Part shown: piece after piece, positions 35,075 through 60,903 of the stretch
Layout: each line of letters begins with the position of its first letter
Position numbering within the stretch: position 1 is the first letter of the stretch
NCBI GenBank assembly: GCA_030248195.1
Contig: JASAND010032069.1
Span: forward strand, 117,845 to 181,844
Reading direction: 5' to 3'
Source of the DNA: Trissonchulus latispiculum
Taxonomy: Eukaryota; Nematoda; Enoplea; Enoplida; Ironidae
Length of the DNA: 64,000 bases
The notes under the pieces: generated by a model
The model's input: the letters and a program-made list of their open reading frames with translations, nothing else
The model's database searches: none
Told to the model about the DNA's origin: nothing
Position numbers and translations under genes: made by a program

Positions 35075-36850
35075 ACAAAAAGTTGGGGCCGCATTTTAGG
35101 CATTTTGCGGCCTAAAGACAGTTCGGGCCGCATTTTAGACATTTTGCAGCACAAAGACAGTTGGGGCCGCATTTTAGGCACTTTGCGGCCAAAAACAGTT
35201 CGGGCCGCATTTTAGGCAGTTTGCGGCCCAAAAACAGTTCGGGCCGCAGTTTAGGCAGTTTGCGGCCCAAAGACAGGTCGGGCCGCATTTTAGGCAGTTT
35301 GCGGCCCAAAGACAGTTCGGGTCGCATTTTAGGCAGTTTGCGGCCCAAAGACAGGTCGGGCCGCTTTTTAGGCAGTTTGCGGCCCAAAGACAGTTCTGGC
35401 CGCATTTTAGGCATTTTGCGGCCCAAAGACAGTTCGGGCCGCATTTTAGGCAGTTTGCGGCCCAAAGACAGTTCGGGCCGCACTTTAGGCAGTTTGCGGC
35501 CAAAAAACAGTTCGGGCCGCAGTTTAGGCAGTTTGCGGCCCAAAGACAGGTCGGGCCGCATTTTAGGCAGTTTGCGGCCCAAAGACAGTTCGGGTCGCAT
35601 TTTAGGCAGTTTGCGGCCCAAAGACAGGTCGGGCTGCATTTTAGGCAGTTTGCGGCCCAAAGACAGTTCGGGCCGCATTTAAGGCATTTTGCGGCCCAAA
35701 GACAGTTCGGGCCGCACTTTAGGCAGTTTGCGGCCCAAAGACAGGTCGGGCCGCATTTTAGGCAGTTTGCGGCCCAAAGACAGCTCGGGCCGCATTTTAG
35801 GCAGTTTGCGGCCCAAAGACAGTTCGGGCCGCATTTTAGGCATTTTGCAGCCTAAAGACAGTTCGGGCCGCATTTTAGGCAGTTTGCGGCCCAAAAACAG
35901 TTCGGGCCGCAGTTTAGGCAGTTTGCGGCCCAAAGACAGGTCGGGCCGCATTTTAGGCAGTTTGCGGCCCAAAGACAGTTCGGGCCGCATTTTAGGCATT
36001 TTGCGGCCTAAAGACAGTTCGGGCCGCATTTTAGGCATTTTGCGGCCCAAAGACAGTTCGGGTCGCATTTTAGGCAGTTTGCGGCCCAAAAATAGTTCGG
36101 GCCGCATTTTAGACAGTTTGCGGCCCAAAAACAGTTCGGGCCCAGTTTAGGCAGTTTGCGGCCCAAAGACAGGTCGGGCCGCATTTTAGGCAGTTTGCGG
36201 CCCAAAGACTGTTCGGGCCGCACTTTAGGCAGTTTGCGGCCCAAAAACAGTTCGGGCCGCAGTTTAGGCAGTTTGCGGCCCAAAGACAGGTCGGGCCGCA
36301 TTTTAGGCAGTTTGCGGCCCAAAGACAGTTCGGGTCGCATTTTAGGCAGTTTGCGGCCCAAAGACAGGTCGGGCCGCATTTTAGGCAGTTTGCGGCCCAA
36401 AGACAGTTCGGGCCGCATTTTAGGCATTTTGCGGCCCAAAGACAGTTCGGGCCGCACTTTAGGCAGTTTGCGGCCCAAAGACTGTTCGGGCCGCATTTTA
36501 GGCAGTTTGCGGTCCAAAGACAGCTCGGGCCGCATTTTAGGCAGTTTGCGGCCCAAAGACAGTTCGGGCCGCATTTTAGGCAGTTTGCGGCCCAAAGACT
36601 GTTCGGGCCGCATTTTAGGCAGTTTGCGGCCCAAAGACAGTTCGGGCCGCATTTTAGGCAGTTTGCGGCCCAAAGACTGTTCGGGCCGCATTTTAGGCAG
36701 TTTGCGGCCCAAAGACAGTTCGGGCCGCATTTTAGGCAGTTTGCGGCCAAGGATGATTGGGCCGCAGTTTAGGCAACTTGCGGCCAAGGATGACGGGCCG
36801 CAGTTTAGGAAATTTGCGGCCTAGGGCCGCACTTTAGGCTATTTGCGGCC
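35075..36850 (-). repeat. 39-bp minisatellite array D (right arm, inverted)
   Basis: About 45 units in the opposite orientation to arrays A-C, more regular than the left arm. Confidence 0.95.
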
Positions 36851-36961
36851 CAAAAATCCAGTTCTAGTGTATTTTGAAAAATTAACATGAGGCCGCATTT
36901 TAGGCAATTTGGGCCGGGCCGGGCCGGGCCGGGCCGCAGTTTAGGAAGCACCGTATTGCGA

Positions 36962-37223
36962 TTTGTTCCTGTTATGGCTGTGCTGTATGCTTTTCGGGAT
37001 CAAGTTCTGTCGGAAAGCCATGATCTACGTCCTGAAATACGTCTTCGCCGCCGGACTGATCTGTTCCGGTGGCGTTTTGAAAACTACTAAGTTCCATGAC
37101 GTATTTTTTGGAATCATCTTTGGAATTGGATGTGGACTTTACGTCCTGTACTCCATCAGCATCTTGCCCGGTTGTGGCCCTCCTTTTCTGGACCTCAATC
37201 TGTTTTGGCTGTGCTGCAGCTGA
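36962..37223 (+). pseudogene. 3' part of a membrane-protein reading frame split by the foldback
   Basis: From 36963 an open frame of about 86 codons has three hydrophobic stretches (around LLWLCCMLFG, VLKYVFAAGLIC, VFFGIIFGIGCGLYVLY) and stops at 37223. If one copy of the 9-bp duplication and the element are removed, the frame joins without a stop to the left flank (frame ending KTLLYC at 30908-30916). That suggests an interrupted gene or TE ORF of unknown family. The frame itself may be fortuitous. Confidence 0.4.
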
Positions 37224-37245
37224 TCTGCATGCGCAGACAGTTTAA

Positions 37246-39788
37246 GGTGGTGATTCCTTTTGGGAACATATTGTTATTTCGCGGCGTAAATCATAATGAA
37301 ATTTGATGAAACTTTCCGAAATAAGTACTTTTAGCGTTCTAACACCCTCCGCGCAATCCCGATTCAAAAATTCGAGATTTCCGGTCAGAGTGGTTTTTCC
37401 CAATTTCTGAATGTTTGGCATATGCTATACACTTATGACTATATTCATTCGAAAGATCTCATTGAGCTTCACAGTTTTGCTTTATAAAGCAAATTTCTAG
37501 CTTTTCTCTAACTTCTCCCGCTTCAAAACTTTGAGGTCTCCGTTCAGGGCGGTTTTTGCCTATTTTTTACACTTCAATAGTAGCTGCATAGCTATGACCA
37601 TATTCATTCGAAAGATCTTGTTGAGCTCTATATTTTTGCTTTTTAAAGCTTCCTTCTAGCTTTTCTCTATAGTGAGGCAGTTTTTCTTGTTTTGGCGTCG
37701 AAAACTTGTCATTTTTGCAGAAATCAAATAATCCAACATTTCTCTAACTACGCAAGCAGTAAAATCAAACTAAGGGCGTCGATCAGGTATCACAGGGACA
37801 AATTATCCCACGCATGATCGTCTTCCAACTGCTATCATAAAAAATGTAGTTTTTGCAAAAAACGCGACCAATTTTTTCCAAAGATGGTGGAGCATTCACC
37901 ATGCAATCTGGAGGGCTGATACTGAACAAATGTGTTCTGCACAAATATACCCAGGGACGATTTTTAGTTGCACCGATTACTGCTTTCTAGCTAAAGTAAT
38001 CGGTTGACAAATTTGGAAAAAGTAGGCAAAATCCAGGTTACGCTCACATTTCAGCTTATTTCTCTATAACGAAGAGCGATTTCACAATAAATAAAAAATC
38101 GTCCACAGCTATTTGATGGAGGTATCGAATGATATAACCGATGTCTCGCGAAAAAATTTACTTGAGTCTGCAAAAGTTCTGGAAAATCATACCAGGGTTC
38201 ATGCGGACTTTTGGATTTCATTTTCCCGGTTTTTCCCGGTTTTTCCAGGTTTTTCAGACTCATTTTCCCGGTTTTTCTTCCAGTAAATGGCAGTAAATTT
38301 AGAAGAATATACGTAATTATAGTGACGATTCTGTCTATTTTGAATCCATTCTGAACATTTTAGCTACCGAGCGCAGTATTATACAGCTTGATTCACCTGA
38401 AATTCTATTTTATTTTGTGCAATTCAAATCTTTCTGCTCGTCATGGATGGTCAGCCAGAAATCAAATGCAAAAAACAGATTGTACGTTTTGTTAACGTAT
38501 TCGTAGTTTTTGGAAAAAATATATACCGTCTGGTCCCATAGGCGATCCGCGATACACAAGTTGGCAAATTTTGAAAAATCACTGTAAAAAGATATTATAT
38601 ACGTTACGTGCATACATCCTGAAACTTTGCTAGATCTGAAAAAATTTAGAAAATGCGTTAAAACGGACAAAATTCGGCATTGTCTCAAAAAAATCGGACT
38701 TAATCAACTTATCATTTAATTTCTGATCATGATTTTTATTTGGCGAACGTCAAAAATAGATTTCAGCTTTTTTTGATTTCAGGGTGTGACTATTTTCATA
38801 ATTTTGGTCGAAATTTTACTTTGTTGGCCTGCCCGCGACTCGCTTGTAGTATAGCATTCTTACCTATATCAGCTGTCCTATACCGCGAATAACTTTCCAT
38901 ACTGAGACATTTTTAGGGAGAATTAGAATTTTTCTACAAAAACGGAGATTTTTGAATCGTTTATTGCAAAAACTGAAGAAAAACCACAAATCTATTTCCG
39001 CAATAAATTTTTCCGGAAAAATCCATCCGTCACTGTTCGCATTAGCTTGATATTATTCGATTTTACAATCTCAACTGACACCTAAGCAGAGCTAAATAGT
39101 TAATACAACAATATTATTAAGGTTATTCGTGCACTTTTTCAAAAAACAATAGGTCAAATTTAGGAATTATGCGGGAGGACAAGCTAGGCTTCAACATTAG
39201 TTAGCTCTCATTCGTTTTAAATTTCTATAAGTAAAAATTTTTTTAGAATAATTATTTTGGCGGAAGCAGGCAAGCTGCCTCAAAATGTGTGTAACAATTT
39301 GTTTCAATTTCTGAGAAAGTTCTGTAGCATTCATCCAATTAGAATCCTGAAAACCAAATGAAGTGACAAAAATTAAGATAGGAATCAAATCAAATTTGAA
39401 ATTTGAAAATCGGCCTTATCGTGAAGCAAGTAGTAAGAACTAAAAGAAATGCAAGTTTCGGGGTAAAACTTGAAATTCGTTTTTAAAATTTAAACAGAAG
39501 TTCATTAAATTTGCACCAAAAATACAAAAAATTTCTCTGACTTTCTCATTTTCCCGGTTTTTCCCGGTGCTTCACGATTTTCCCTGATATTCCCGGTTTT
39601 TCCCGGTCGCATGAAATACTTCTTCTAAAGTGTGTTAAAAATATTTTAGAAAAGCAACATTAGTTTCGTGACATGCATTAAAAAGAGAAAATGTCAAGCT
39701 ACATTTTGATATAAAAACGGCTTCTTAACTCCAAGTAATGAATGAGTAATAATGGTACAAACTTATGTGACCAAAGGGAATCACCACC
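37246..39788. mobile_element. TTAA-flanked element, copy 1
   Basis: Termini GGTGGTGATTCC and its complement, TTAA at 37242-37245 and 39789-39792. Interior about 1.1 kb of AT-rich non-coding DNA plus an insertion at about 38193-39613. Inverted relative to the copy at 55269. TTAA duplications fit piggyBac or Kolobok families; no transposase. Confidence 0.8.
38193..39613. mobile_element. Insertion with TTTCCCGG repeats inside the TTAA element
   Basis: Interrupts sequence continuous in the other copy (around 55435-55450). Starts CAGGGTTCATGCGGACTTTT. Both edges carry TTTTCCCGGTTTTTCCCGG repeats. A related fragment begins at about 44770. The target duplication is unclear. Confidence 0.6.
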
Positions 39789-40128
39789 TTAAGAAGCCTG
39801 GAAACACAAGCCTCGCCACGCCCAGGCTTTCAAGAAAAACTTGGCAAATATTCATTGTATTTTTCTTTAAAAATTAAACTGTAACAAGTTTTGTTTAGTA
39901 AAAAGTAGCAGCAGTGCGACTGTTCTGTTTGCCATGCCTAGTCACTTAACAATCTCGGTAGCGTATTTAAGAAGCAACTAAGCACTGCTTAGTGCTTACT
40001 GTGCATATACACAGCACATACCTGTAAAGGCCTGTCTGTAGACCATTGTCGGAATATGCAAACATCCCGAACTGACAGTAAATGACATGTTACGGTATAT
40101 TACATGCATCACATCACATCACATCATT

Positions 40129-40190
40129 ACACACACACGCGCACACACACGCACACGCACACACACACAAACACACACACACACACACAC
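40129..40190 (+). repeat. CA dinucleotide microsatellite
   Basis: ACACAC repeats with a few CG/AA interruptions. Confidence 0.9.
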
Positions 40191-40664
40191 TCTTGCAATT
40201 AAAGAGTGATCTCTTATTAACTAATAGATAATTTAAGAATCATGGAGTAGTTTTTATTCCGCGTCCCTCAAAACTTTGGCACGAGATCCGACCATAAAGT
40301 AGATCGAGCATGCAACAGTTGCAGACTCTTTTCTTTTCATTATGTACTCTTGCTAAAATAAATAAACAAGGCTACTATTTTTATTACGTACAGAAAACAC
40401 ATGACAAAATCCTTGTATGCCTTCTCAGCATAAAAAAGCCGACTTCCTACGCGCTGCACAAGTAAAACAATATGTAATAGTTATATAAGAATGAAAAAAT
40501 TAAGTCGGTTAAGACATACATAGGTAACACGTTCTTAATCAGGACAAGAATACGCAAACAACGAATCGCATAAACACCTAAACACGACGCAAAATTTTCT
40601 AATTTAAAATCCAAGAATAAAATGTTTAGTACCTACATACCATACCACCAAGAGTACATAGTAC

Positions 40665-41059
40665 CAAGAGTACATAATGATAAGAGTATGACAAGCGTAA
40701 CATTCCAATGCAGTGAAGGCCAAAACTATGCTATGCGCGCTATCGGCTGACCCCCCCACGAACTGACCCCCTCTCACACCGCCTCTATATGGGAACGTGG
40801 TCCAAACGGGGGTCGCTCACTGCTTCGCATAATTACACGCTGAAATTAACAGGGGCCCAACTTGGGGAGGGGGTTTAAGCGTGTATGTTTAACATGCTAA
40901 GCGAGTGAGCGACCCCCGTTTGGGACTAGGTATACATATAGGGGCGGTGTGAGAGGGGGCCAATTCGTGGGGGGTCAGCCGATAGCGCGCATAGCATAGT
41001 TTTGGCCTTCACTGCACAGAGTGTTAGGCTTGTCATACTCTTATCATTATGTACTCTTG
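40665..41059. mobile_element. CAAGAGT-family foldback element, nested
   Basis: 395 bp, termini CAAGAGTACATAATGATAAG and complement, duplication ATAGTAC at 40658-40664 and 41060-41066. Long arms include AAGGCCAAAACTATGC and GCTATCGGCTGACCCCCC with their complements. Confidence 0.9.
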
Positions 41060-41421
41060 ATAGTACATACTAACAGAGTGTAAGAAGCGTAACACTCTTA
41101 GTTATTGGGCTGGGGACATGATCTGAACGATAACAGTTGACCGCCCACAAATTGAACCCCAGTGACCTTCCCATAAATGAGTACCTCGTAAATTTCTGTA
41201 CGCCCACTCGCTTGTATGTTTATCAGTTGAAGCCAACATATCAGCAGCTGGCCACTTTCGAACTTCAACATAAATATGCAAGCAAGTAAGCATACAGAAA
41301 ACTGTCAGGTACTCATTTATGGGAGGTCACTGGGATCCGATTTATGGGGGGTCACTTGTTTGCGGGCAGATCATGACCCCAGCCTATCAAAGAACTAAGA
41401 CTGTGACTCTTGTCACTCTTA

Positions 41422-42246
41422 CGGCCGTTTGCACCAAATGTGATTAACTATTTGCTAAGCACTTGCTAATCCGAAGACCAAATGATCAGCTAAACAAGTG
41501 CTAATCTTGAGCATTTGCTTAGCAACAACTCCGTTGCACCAAATCTAATTAGAAAGTGATTAACAGATCATCAGTTTAGCAGCTGCTTAGCAAATGGTTA
41601 GCATTACTAAGAATTAACCAATGAAAATGCTGGATTTTTGGACTTGGACCAATCAGCTATGGGAATTTTATGCCATTGTCATGTGATTATAAGGACTGCT
41701 GTATCTGCTAATCACTTGCTTAACTTTTTCTCAGGACATACATTAGCAGTCTTTGAATTCGATGCAAGAAACCAATTTTTGTGTTCGGTTGAATTATACA
41801 TGTCTCTAGCTGGGATGAGTTGTGTTGTTGAGTTATCTATATAAAATTAAACGGGTCGGATATTTCCAAATTCCAAATGTTTGAGAATCTTAAAAATGCT
41901 TTTACCTCGTTACACTTTAGCGTTGGAAATTGTTGGCGAACATTTTATTTGGTATCTTGCTATTAGGGGCAACGTGGAGAACCTCTAAGTATCCAGCAAG
42001 CATTCTCGCAATTACGGTTTGACTGGAGATAATAATAAATTCGAAAATTAGAGGAATTTCGCAGTTAATCCTCCTCTAGAATAGGATTAAATATTTGCTT
42101 CTTGAGCACTTGATTAGCATCTGCTTAGCAGTTGGTTAACTTAATCAGATTTGGTGCAAAGGAGTTTTGGATTAAGCACTTGCTAAGCAATTGCTTAGCA
42201 CGAAATTCGCTAATCATTTGCTAATCACATTTGGTGCAAACCAGTG
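41422..42246. mobile_element. Harbinger-like MITE, copy 2
   Basis: 825 bp. CGGCCGTTTGCACCAAATG at the left, complement of CACTGGTTTGCACCAAATG at the right. TTA at 41419-41421 and 42247-42249. The arms have TTAGCAAATGATTAGC-type repeats. Confidence 0.85.
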
Positions 42247-42278
42247 TTAGTTATTATTGTACTCTTGAATGATACCAC

Positions 42279-43995
42279 TAATTTTAACAAAATATCGTAA
42301 AGAATTTCTTGCTGCAAACTATTAATACTACAATGGCTTGTGTAAAGCTGAGCTGCCCACGTAAACTCAAGAAAACCATAAAAAACAGCTATGACAGTAG
42401 ATAAATCAAAAAACCCCAAATCAAGTACATAAACTAATCGTTCCTTTTCACGTTTTTTGAGATAAATTTTCAAAAAACTCAAACAAAAAGATTGAAGCAT
42501 GTTTTTTATATTAAATAAAAATTCAAAATATATACATCACAATGGAGACTAATTCCTTTTTCTTCTTGAAGTTAGAGTTAATCAACCAACAGACATTATA
42601 TAGGACTACATTTGATTAGACTGGTGGTAATATCACTGAAATCAGACCAACACAACAGAACGGAACAGATGGTTATAGAGCAACATTTCGGTAACTGTGA
42701 CTATCGATTACTTAGAAGCAAACTGTATATATGCATCAATAGATGTAAGGTGCAATTAAAATATTACATACATAACTTACTCAGTCACAGAGTAAAACAG
42801 AAACAATCAAAGGACAACCGAAACAACGGAAGGAATCGACTACTGACGGTTTGGTATGGCAAAGTAGTACACTTTGGGTTTACTTCATATACAACAGGAG
42901 TTGTTTACTGAAAAAAATCATAAATTATGTCTTTGTTAATTGTTTGTTACGACATTTGAAAGCGGCCTACAAAGAAGAATCAATAGCAAATAAATTAGAA
43001 AAGGCCAGCAACAAATTTGTTTTGTTTCAGTTTAGTGTTCACAAACGGTAACGAGTGGCCTGTGATCCGCAAATAAAAATTAACCAGCAGAAAGCTTTCA
43101 GAGTTAAGAGTAAAAATGTGAGAACGACACAGTGTTCACCAAAAGACATGTACATAAATTAAATCAAAATCACACTCAGACATCAGTATCGATATCGAAC
43201 AGAGATAATTAATATTCATCAACTAATAATTATCGAAAAACGTTTCGTCCGGCCGCACCTAATCAAGCTACAGCAATCAGTTAATTTTTTCCAGAAAACC
43301 CTAAACCGGAACCGAACACAAAATACAAAAGCAACTCTTCAAAATAATAAATAATACTGTTGTTGCATTTTAAACCACATATTTATTAGCAATGCGGCCA
43401 AGATGGAAAAATAGACATTATTTAAACCACAACAGAAACATACATAAACACGTACTTCCAAAGCAGAATAATAAAAATAAAAGACGGCAACAGTGAATAC
43501 TTTAAATTTCACTAAACATACAGACAACACAATTACCATATTATGTATGATACAAACAGAACGACGTACAGTGCTGGCAAAAACATACTGTATAATGCTA
43601 AACACATTTAAATTAAACTAATTAAGTAATAAGTTAATTCAAATGGGACCAACACCCACGTGAAAAGTTTGGTAAAATTATCAACACGTTGTTCATTGGG
43701 CAAACCAATGTGTAAAATAAAATCCGACCGTTATCACTAAGCTTTCCGTTAGGTGTGAATTCAACAAGACAGAAAATAAAACTACATATCAGTGCTGTAT
43801 CAATTTCTGCTCACTAAAAGGATCCGAACGAAGAAAACACAAAACCTATTAAATAATACTTCGATATTCAGTCAGTGGTGTAAAACAATGAAAAAGAACA
43901 GTAGTTCAACAACAAGTTCAGTCCAAGAAAGAAGAAGAAGACGAAAAAAAGAAGGAAAGGAAAACAAGCATCAAAGACAGAGAAAGGAAAAACTG
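42279..43995. other. Region downstream of SRPK, likely 3'UTR and spacer
   Basis: AT-rich. A minus-strand AATAAA (complement at about 43381-43386) could serve as the SRPK poly(A) signal, which would imply a 3'UTR of about 0.6 kb. No other gene seen. Confidence 0.45.
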
Positions 43996-58761
<14,766 letters not shown>

Positions 58762-60578
58762 CTGAAACAAAATTAACCACATGTAATGCAGGAATACATG
58801 TATATAGCATTATGTTACTTAAAAGTTTATGTTAAAAATGCATTATGTTAAAAATATTGTTACGCATGCTGAGAAGCTTCCAGTTATCCAGTTACAGCGC
58901 AATTTCATGGCTGAGCAATAACCAGTCGCCATTGCAACATTTGCGCTGGGTCGTGTAGACGTGGTTCAATGCGTGGTAGGACTATCATATGGCATTCATT
59001 ACGCCGAAGTCTCATGTCCACATCTTTTGCTCTATGGCACGGCCGAAACACAGAGTCATAGCTGACTCATAAACTAAATATACGTATTAGAAATGCACCT
59101 ATTTATCACCCTGTTACATCAGGAAAATGAGGCATATACCTAAACGCGGGCCATCAGGCGTAAGCATGAAGGATACAAGCACTGATCATAAAGAAATACT
59201 GAAAAACGCCTGCCCGCAGTCACTAAGGCAAAGCCTTAGTCCGAAACAAGGCCTCAATGGCTCTATCCTGTTTCGGACAAAGGCTTTGACTGCAGGCAGG
59301 CGTTTTTCAAAATTTCTTTATTATAATTAGACTCGGGAAAAACGATTTTCGACTTAAGCCTCTAACTTTCGCAAATGTTGGCCAATCTGGAAGCGGTTTG
59401 GCGTGTAAGTACCCGGCACTGCCCTCTATCGATTCAGGTATTAAAATCTTCCCTAGCTAAACAGGTTCTCAGATTAAAAAAATGGTGATTTTTTTACCCA
59501 AAAACTGGCTTGTGGTATAAAAAACCCAAAATATTGGCGTTGGAGTAAATTTGATGCATCCAGGTGAAAGAGCGCATCAAATTTAGTTATATTTAGCCAA
59601 AAAACCAAAGTTATAATGAATTGGTAATGATTTTTATCGATTTGAAAAGTTCAAAAATTGTAGAGCATCAACCAATCAGGTCTCATAAGCAAAATAGCCA
59701 TTTTTGAAAAATCATCAAAAATGGTAATTTTTGACTAATTTAAAAAGTTACAAGGTTTAATCGATGCTTTTTAAGCGTTCTAAATGCATTAAAACCTAGA
59801 TATTGCTTCAGAGAAAATTTTTTCCTGGGTTTTGACCATTTTTTACCCGATCACCGGCCAAATTTTGGGGGTAAAAAATTGGTCAGCTGCTGTCAATGCA
59901 GCAGGGGATATGGTGTCTTGTGTGTTAATACGTGGAGGCAATACAAACCCACACGATAAGTATTGGAGCCAGGAGTCTCTCCATGCTAGCAAGACAAGCT
60001 TGAAAATTCAGATATGACCCGTAGCTTTTGGTGGTGGTTTTGGGAGGTAAACTTTAAAAACAGACCGAAAACTTTCATTTAGCCCAAGGGGCTCATACCT
60101 ACAGTGTGTGGTAACCAAAGGTGGCGCTATATTATCACACATTAGTTGCACTCTCCGGACCTACCAGGCTTCCAGAGCGGCACCGTTTTTTACCCTTATT
60201 TGGGGGGTGTTTTTTCCGGGGTCCGACTATATATATGACTCAGTGAAACCTTGTTAACAGAAACTGCCACAACAAAGAACAGCAGAAGGTCGGAACAATT
60301 CGAACTTGGCAGCTCGCTAACAAAGTATGGTTATGGTAGCAGTAATTTTTTGACATTTTTCCGACAAAAATAGAAACCGATTACATAAAGTAACTGAAAC
60401 CTTCAGAGCATCACGGTCGGCCGGAGCGAAAGTCACAGGAATAGACAAGTCTGATCAGTCTTTGAGTCAAGTATATTTTAACTATATACAGTAAAATCCA
60501 CTACAGTAAAACACCAATGAACAAGCTAAGTATATACTAACTAACTGTAGTCTCTGTAATCTACAATCTTAGTCTAAC
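58762..60578. other. Upstream of visible SRPK exons, no exon recognised
   Basis: Should contain or precede the SRPK first exon, which I could not identify. Holds a short hairpin MITE (59188-59321) and AT-rich sequence. Confidence 0.4.
59188..59321. repeat. 134-bp hairpin (MITE-like)
   Basis: Arms ATAAAGAAAT...GAAAAACGCCTGCC and GGCAGGCGTTTTTC...ATTTCTTTAT, with inner arms AAAGCCTTAGTCCGAAACA and its near complement. No clear duplication. Confidence 0.6.
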
Positions 60579-60788
60579 CTACAAGCCACGTCCTCGGCGA
60601 GGATTGGGAGGCTTAGGCTGGAGCGGGATCTGTTCCTCCGGACTGTCGGAGTGCCAGGAGCCAGCCTGCTGACGCTGACAGATCCAGGTGCACATGGCCG
60701 CTGCCAGACGTTCAAAATCAATCAGCGGCATCATAATTACATACGGAATGGAGTAAATAGGAGCCGCCTGCTTATGCAGATTAGCTAG
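60579..60788 (-). CDS. Last coding exon of an unrecognised gene
   Basis: Acceptor CCCTGTAG then 69 codons and TAG. Starts LANLHKQAAPIYSIPYVIMM, continues PLIDFERLAAAMCTWICQRQ, and ends in a Pro-rich basic tail PLQPKPPNPRRGRGL. The phase is 0 at the acceptor. The sequence is GC-richer than its flanks and has no stops, which favours a real exon. The rest of the gene would lie above 60788, but no further exon was recognised within the window. It is transcribed toward SRPK in the same orientation. No family assigned; it could also belong to a decayed element. Confidence 0.5.
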   Translation of the reverse strand, partial: LANLHKQAAPIYSIPYVIMMPLIDFERLAAAMCTWICQRQQAGSWHSDSPEEQIPLQPKPPNPRRGRGL

Positions 60789-60903
60789 CTACAGGGGGAT
60801 TATCAAATTAATGGGGATGGAGGACATATGTATATACACAGGGTGTAAAATGTTTCAAAGTTCCAAGGGAGAATCACAAAATTCTGCAAAGGTAATGCTT
60901 TAC

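Larger units (their letters stand above)
30917..36952. mobile_element. Giant foldback element with 9-bp target duplication
   Basis: 6036 bp. Ends are GGTGCTTCCTAAACTG and GGCCGCAGTTTAGGAAGCACC-type complement. Perfect 9-bp duplication GTATTGCGA at 30908-30916 and 36953-36961. Left arm about 3.0 kb, right arm about 2.85 kb, loop about 33911-34104. From outside in, each arm has GGCCC repeats, the 39-bp array, a segment starting at the G-run near 32945 or 35060, and GGGATCCCATGG-rich sequence. No transposase ORF. A 9-bp duplication is typical of Mutator-like elements; the repeat-built arms recall Drosophila FB elements. Confidence 0.85.
40649..42267. mobile_element. CAAGAGT-family element interrupted by two insertions
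   Basis: Left end CAAGAGTACATAGTAC at 40649, right end TTGTACTCTTG at 42267. ATACCAC at 40642-40648 and again at 42272-42278 after four extra bases. The inverted arms include GTTATTGGGCTGGGG at about 41101 and CCCCAGCC at about 41380. It contains the 40665-41059 and 41422-42246 elements. Confidence 0.65.

Noticed and set aside
28060..36850. CRISPR-like array of regular repeats
   Set aside because: The 39-bp units are contiguous with no unique spacers, lie in a eukaryotic foldback element and invert in the right arm.
40330..40352. ATTATGTACTCTTG as another CAAGAGT-family end
   Set aside because: Only one terminus is present; no matching left end or 7-bp duplication was found nearby.
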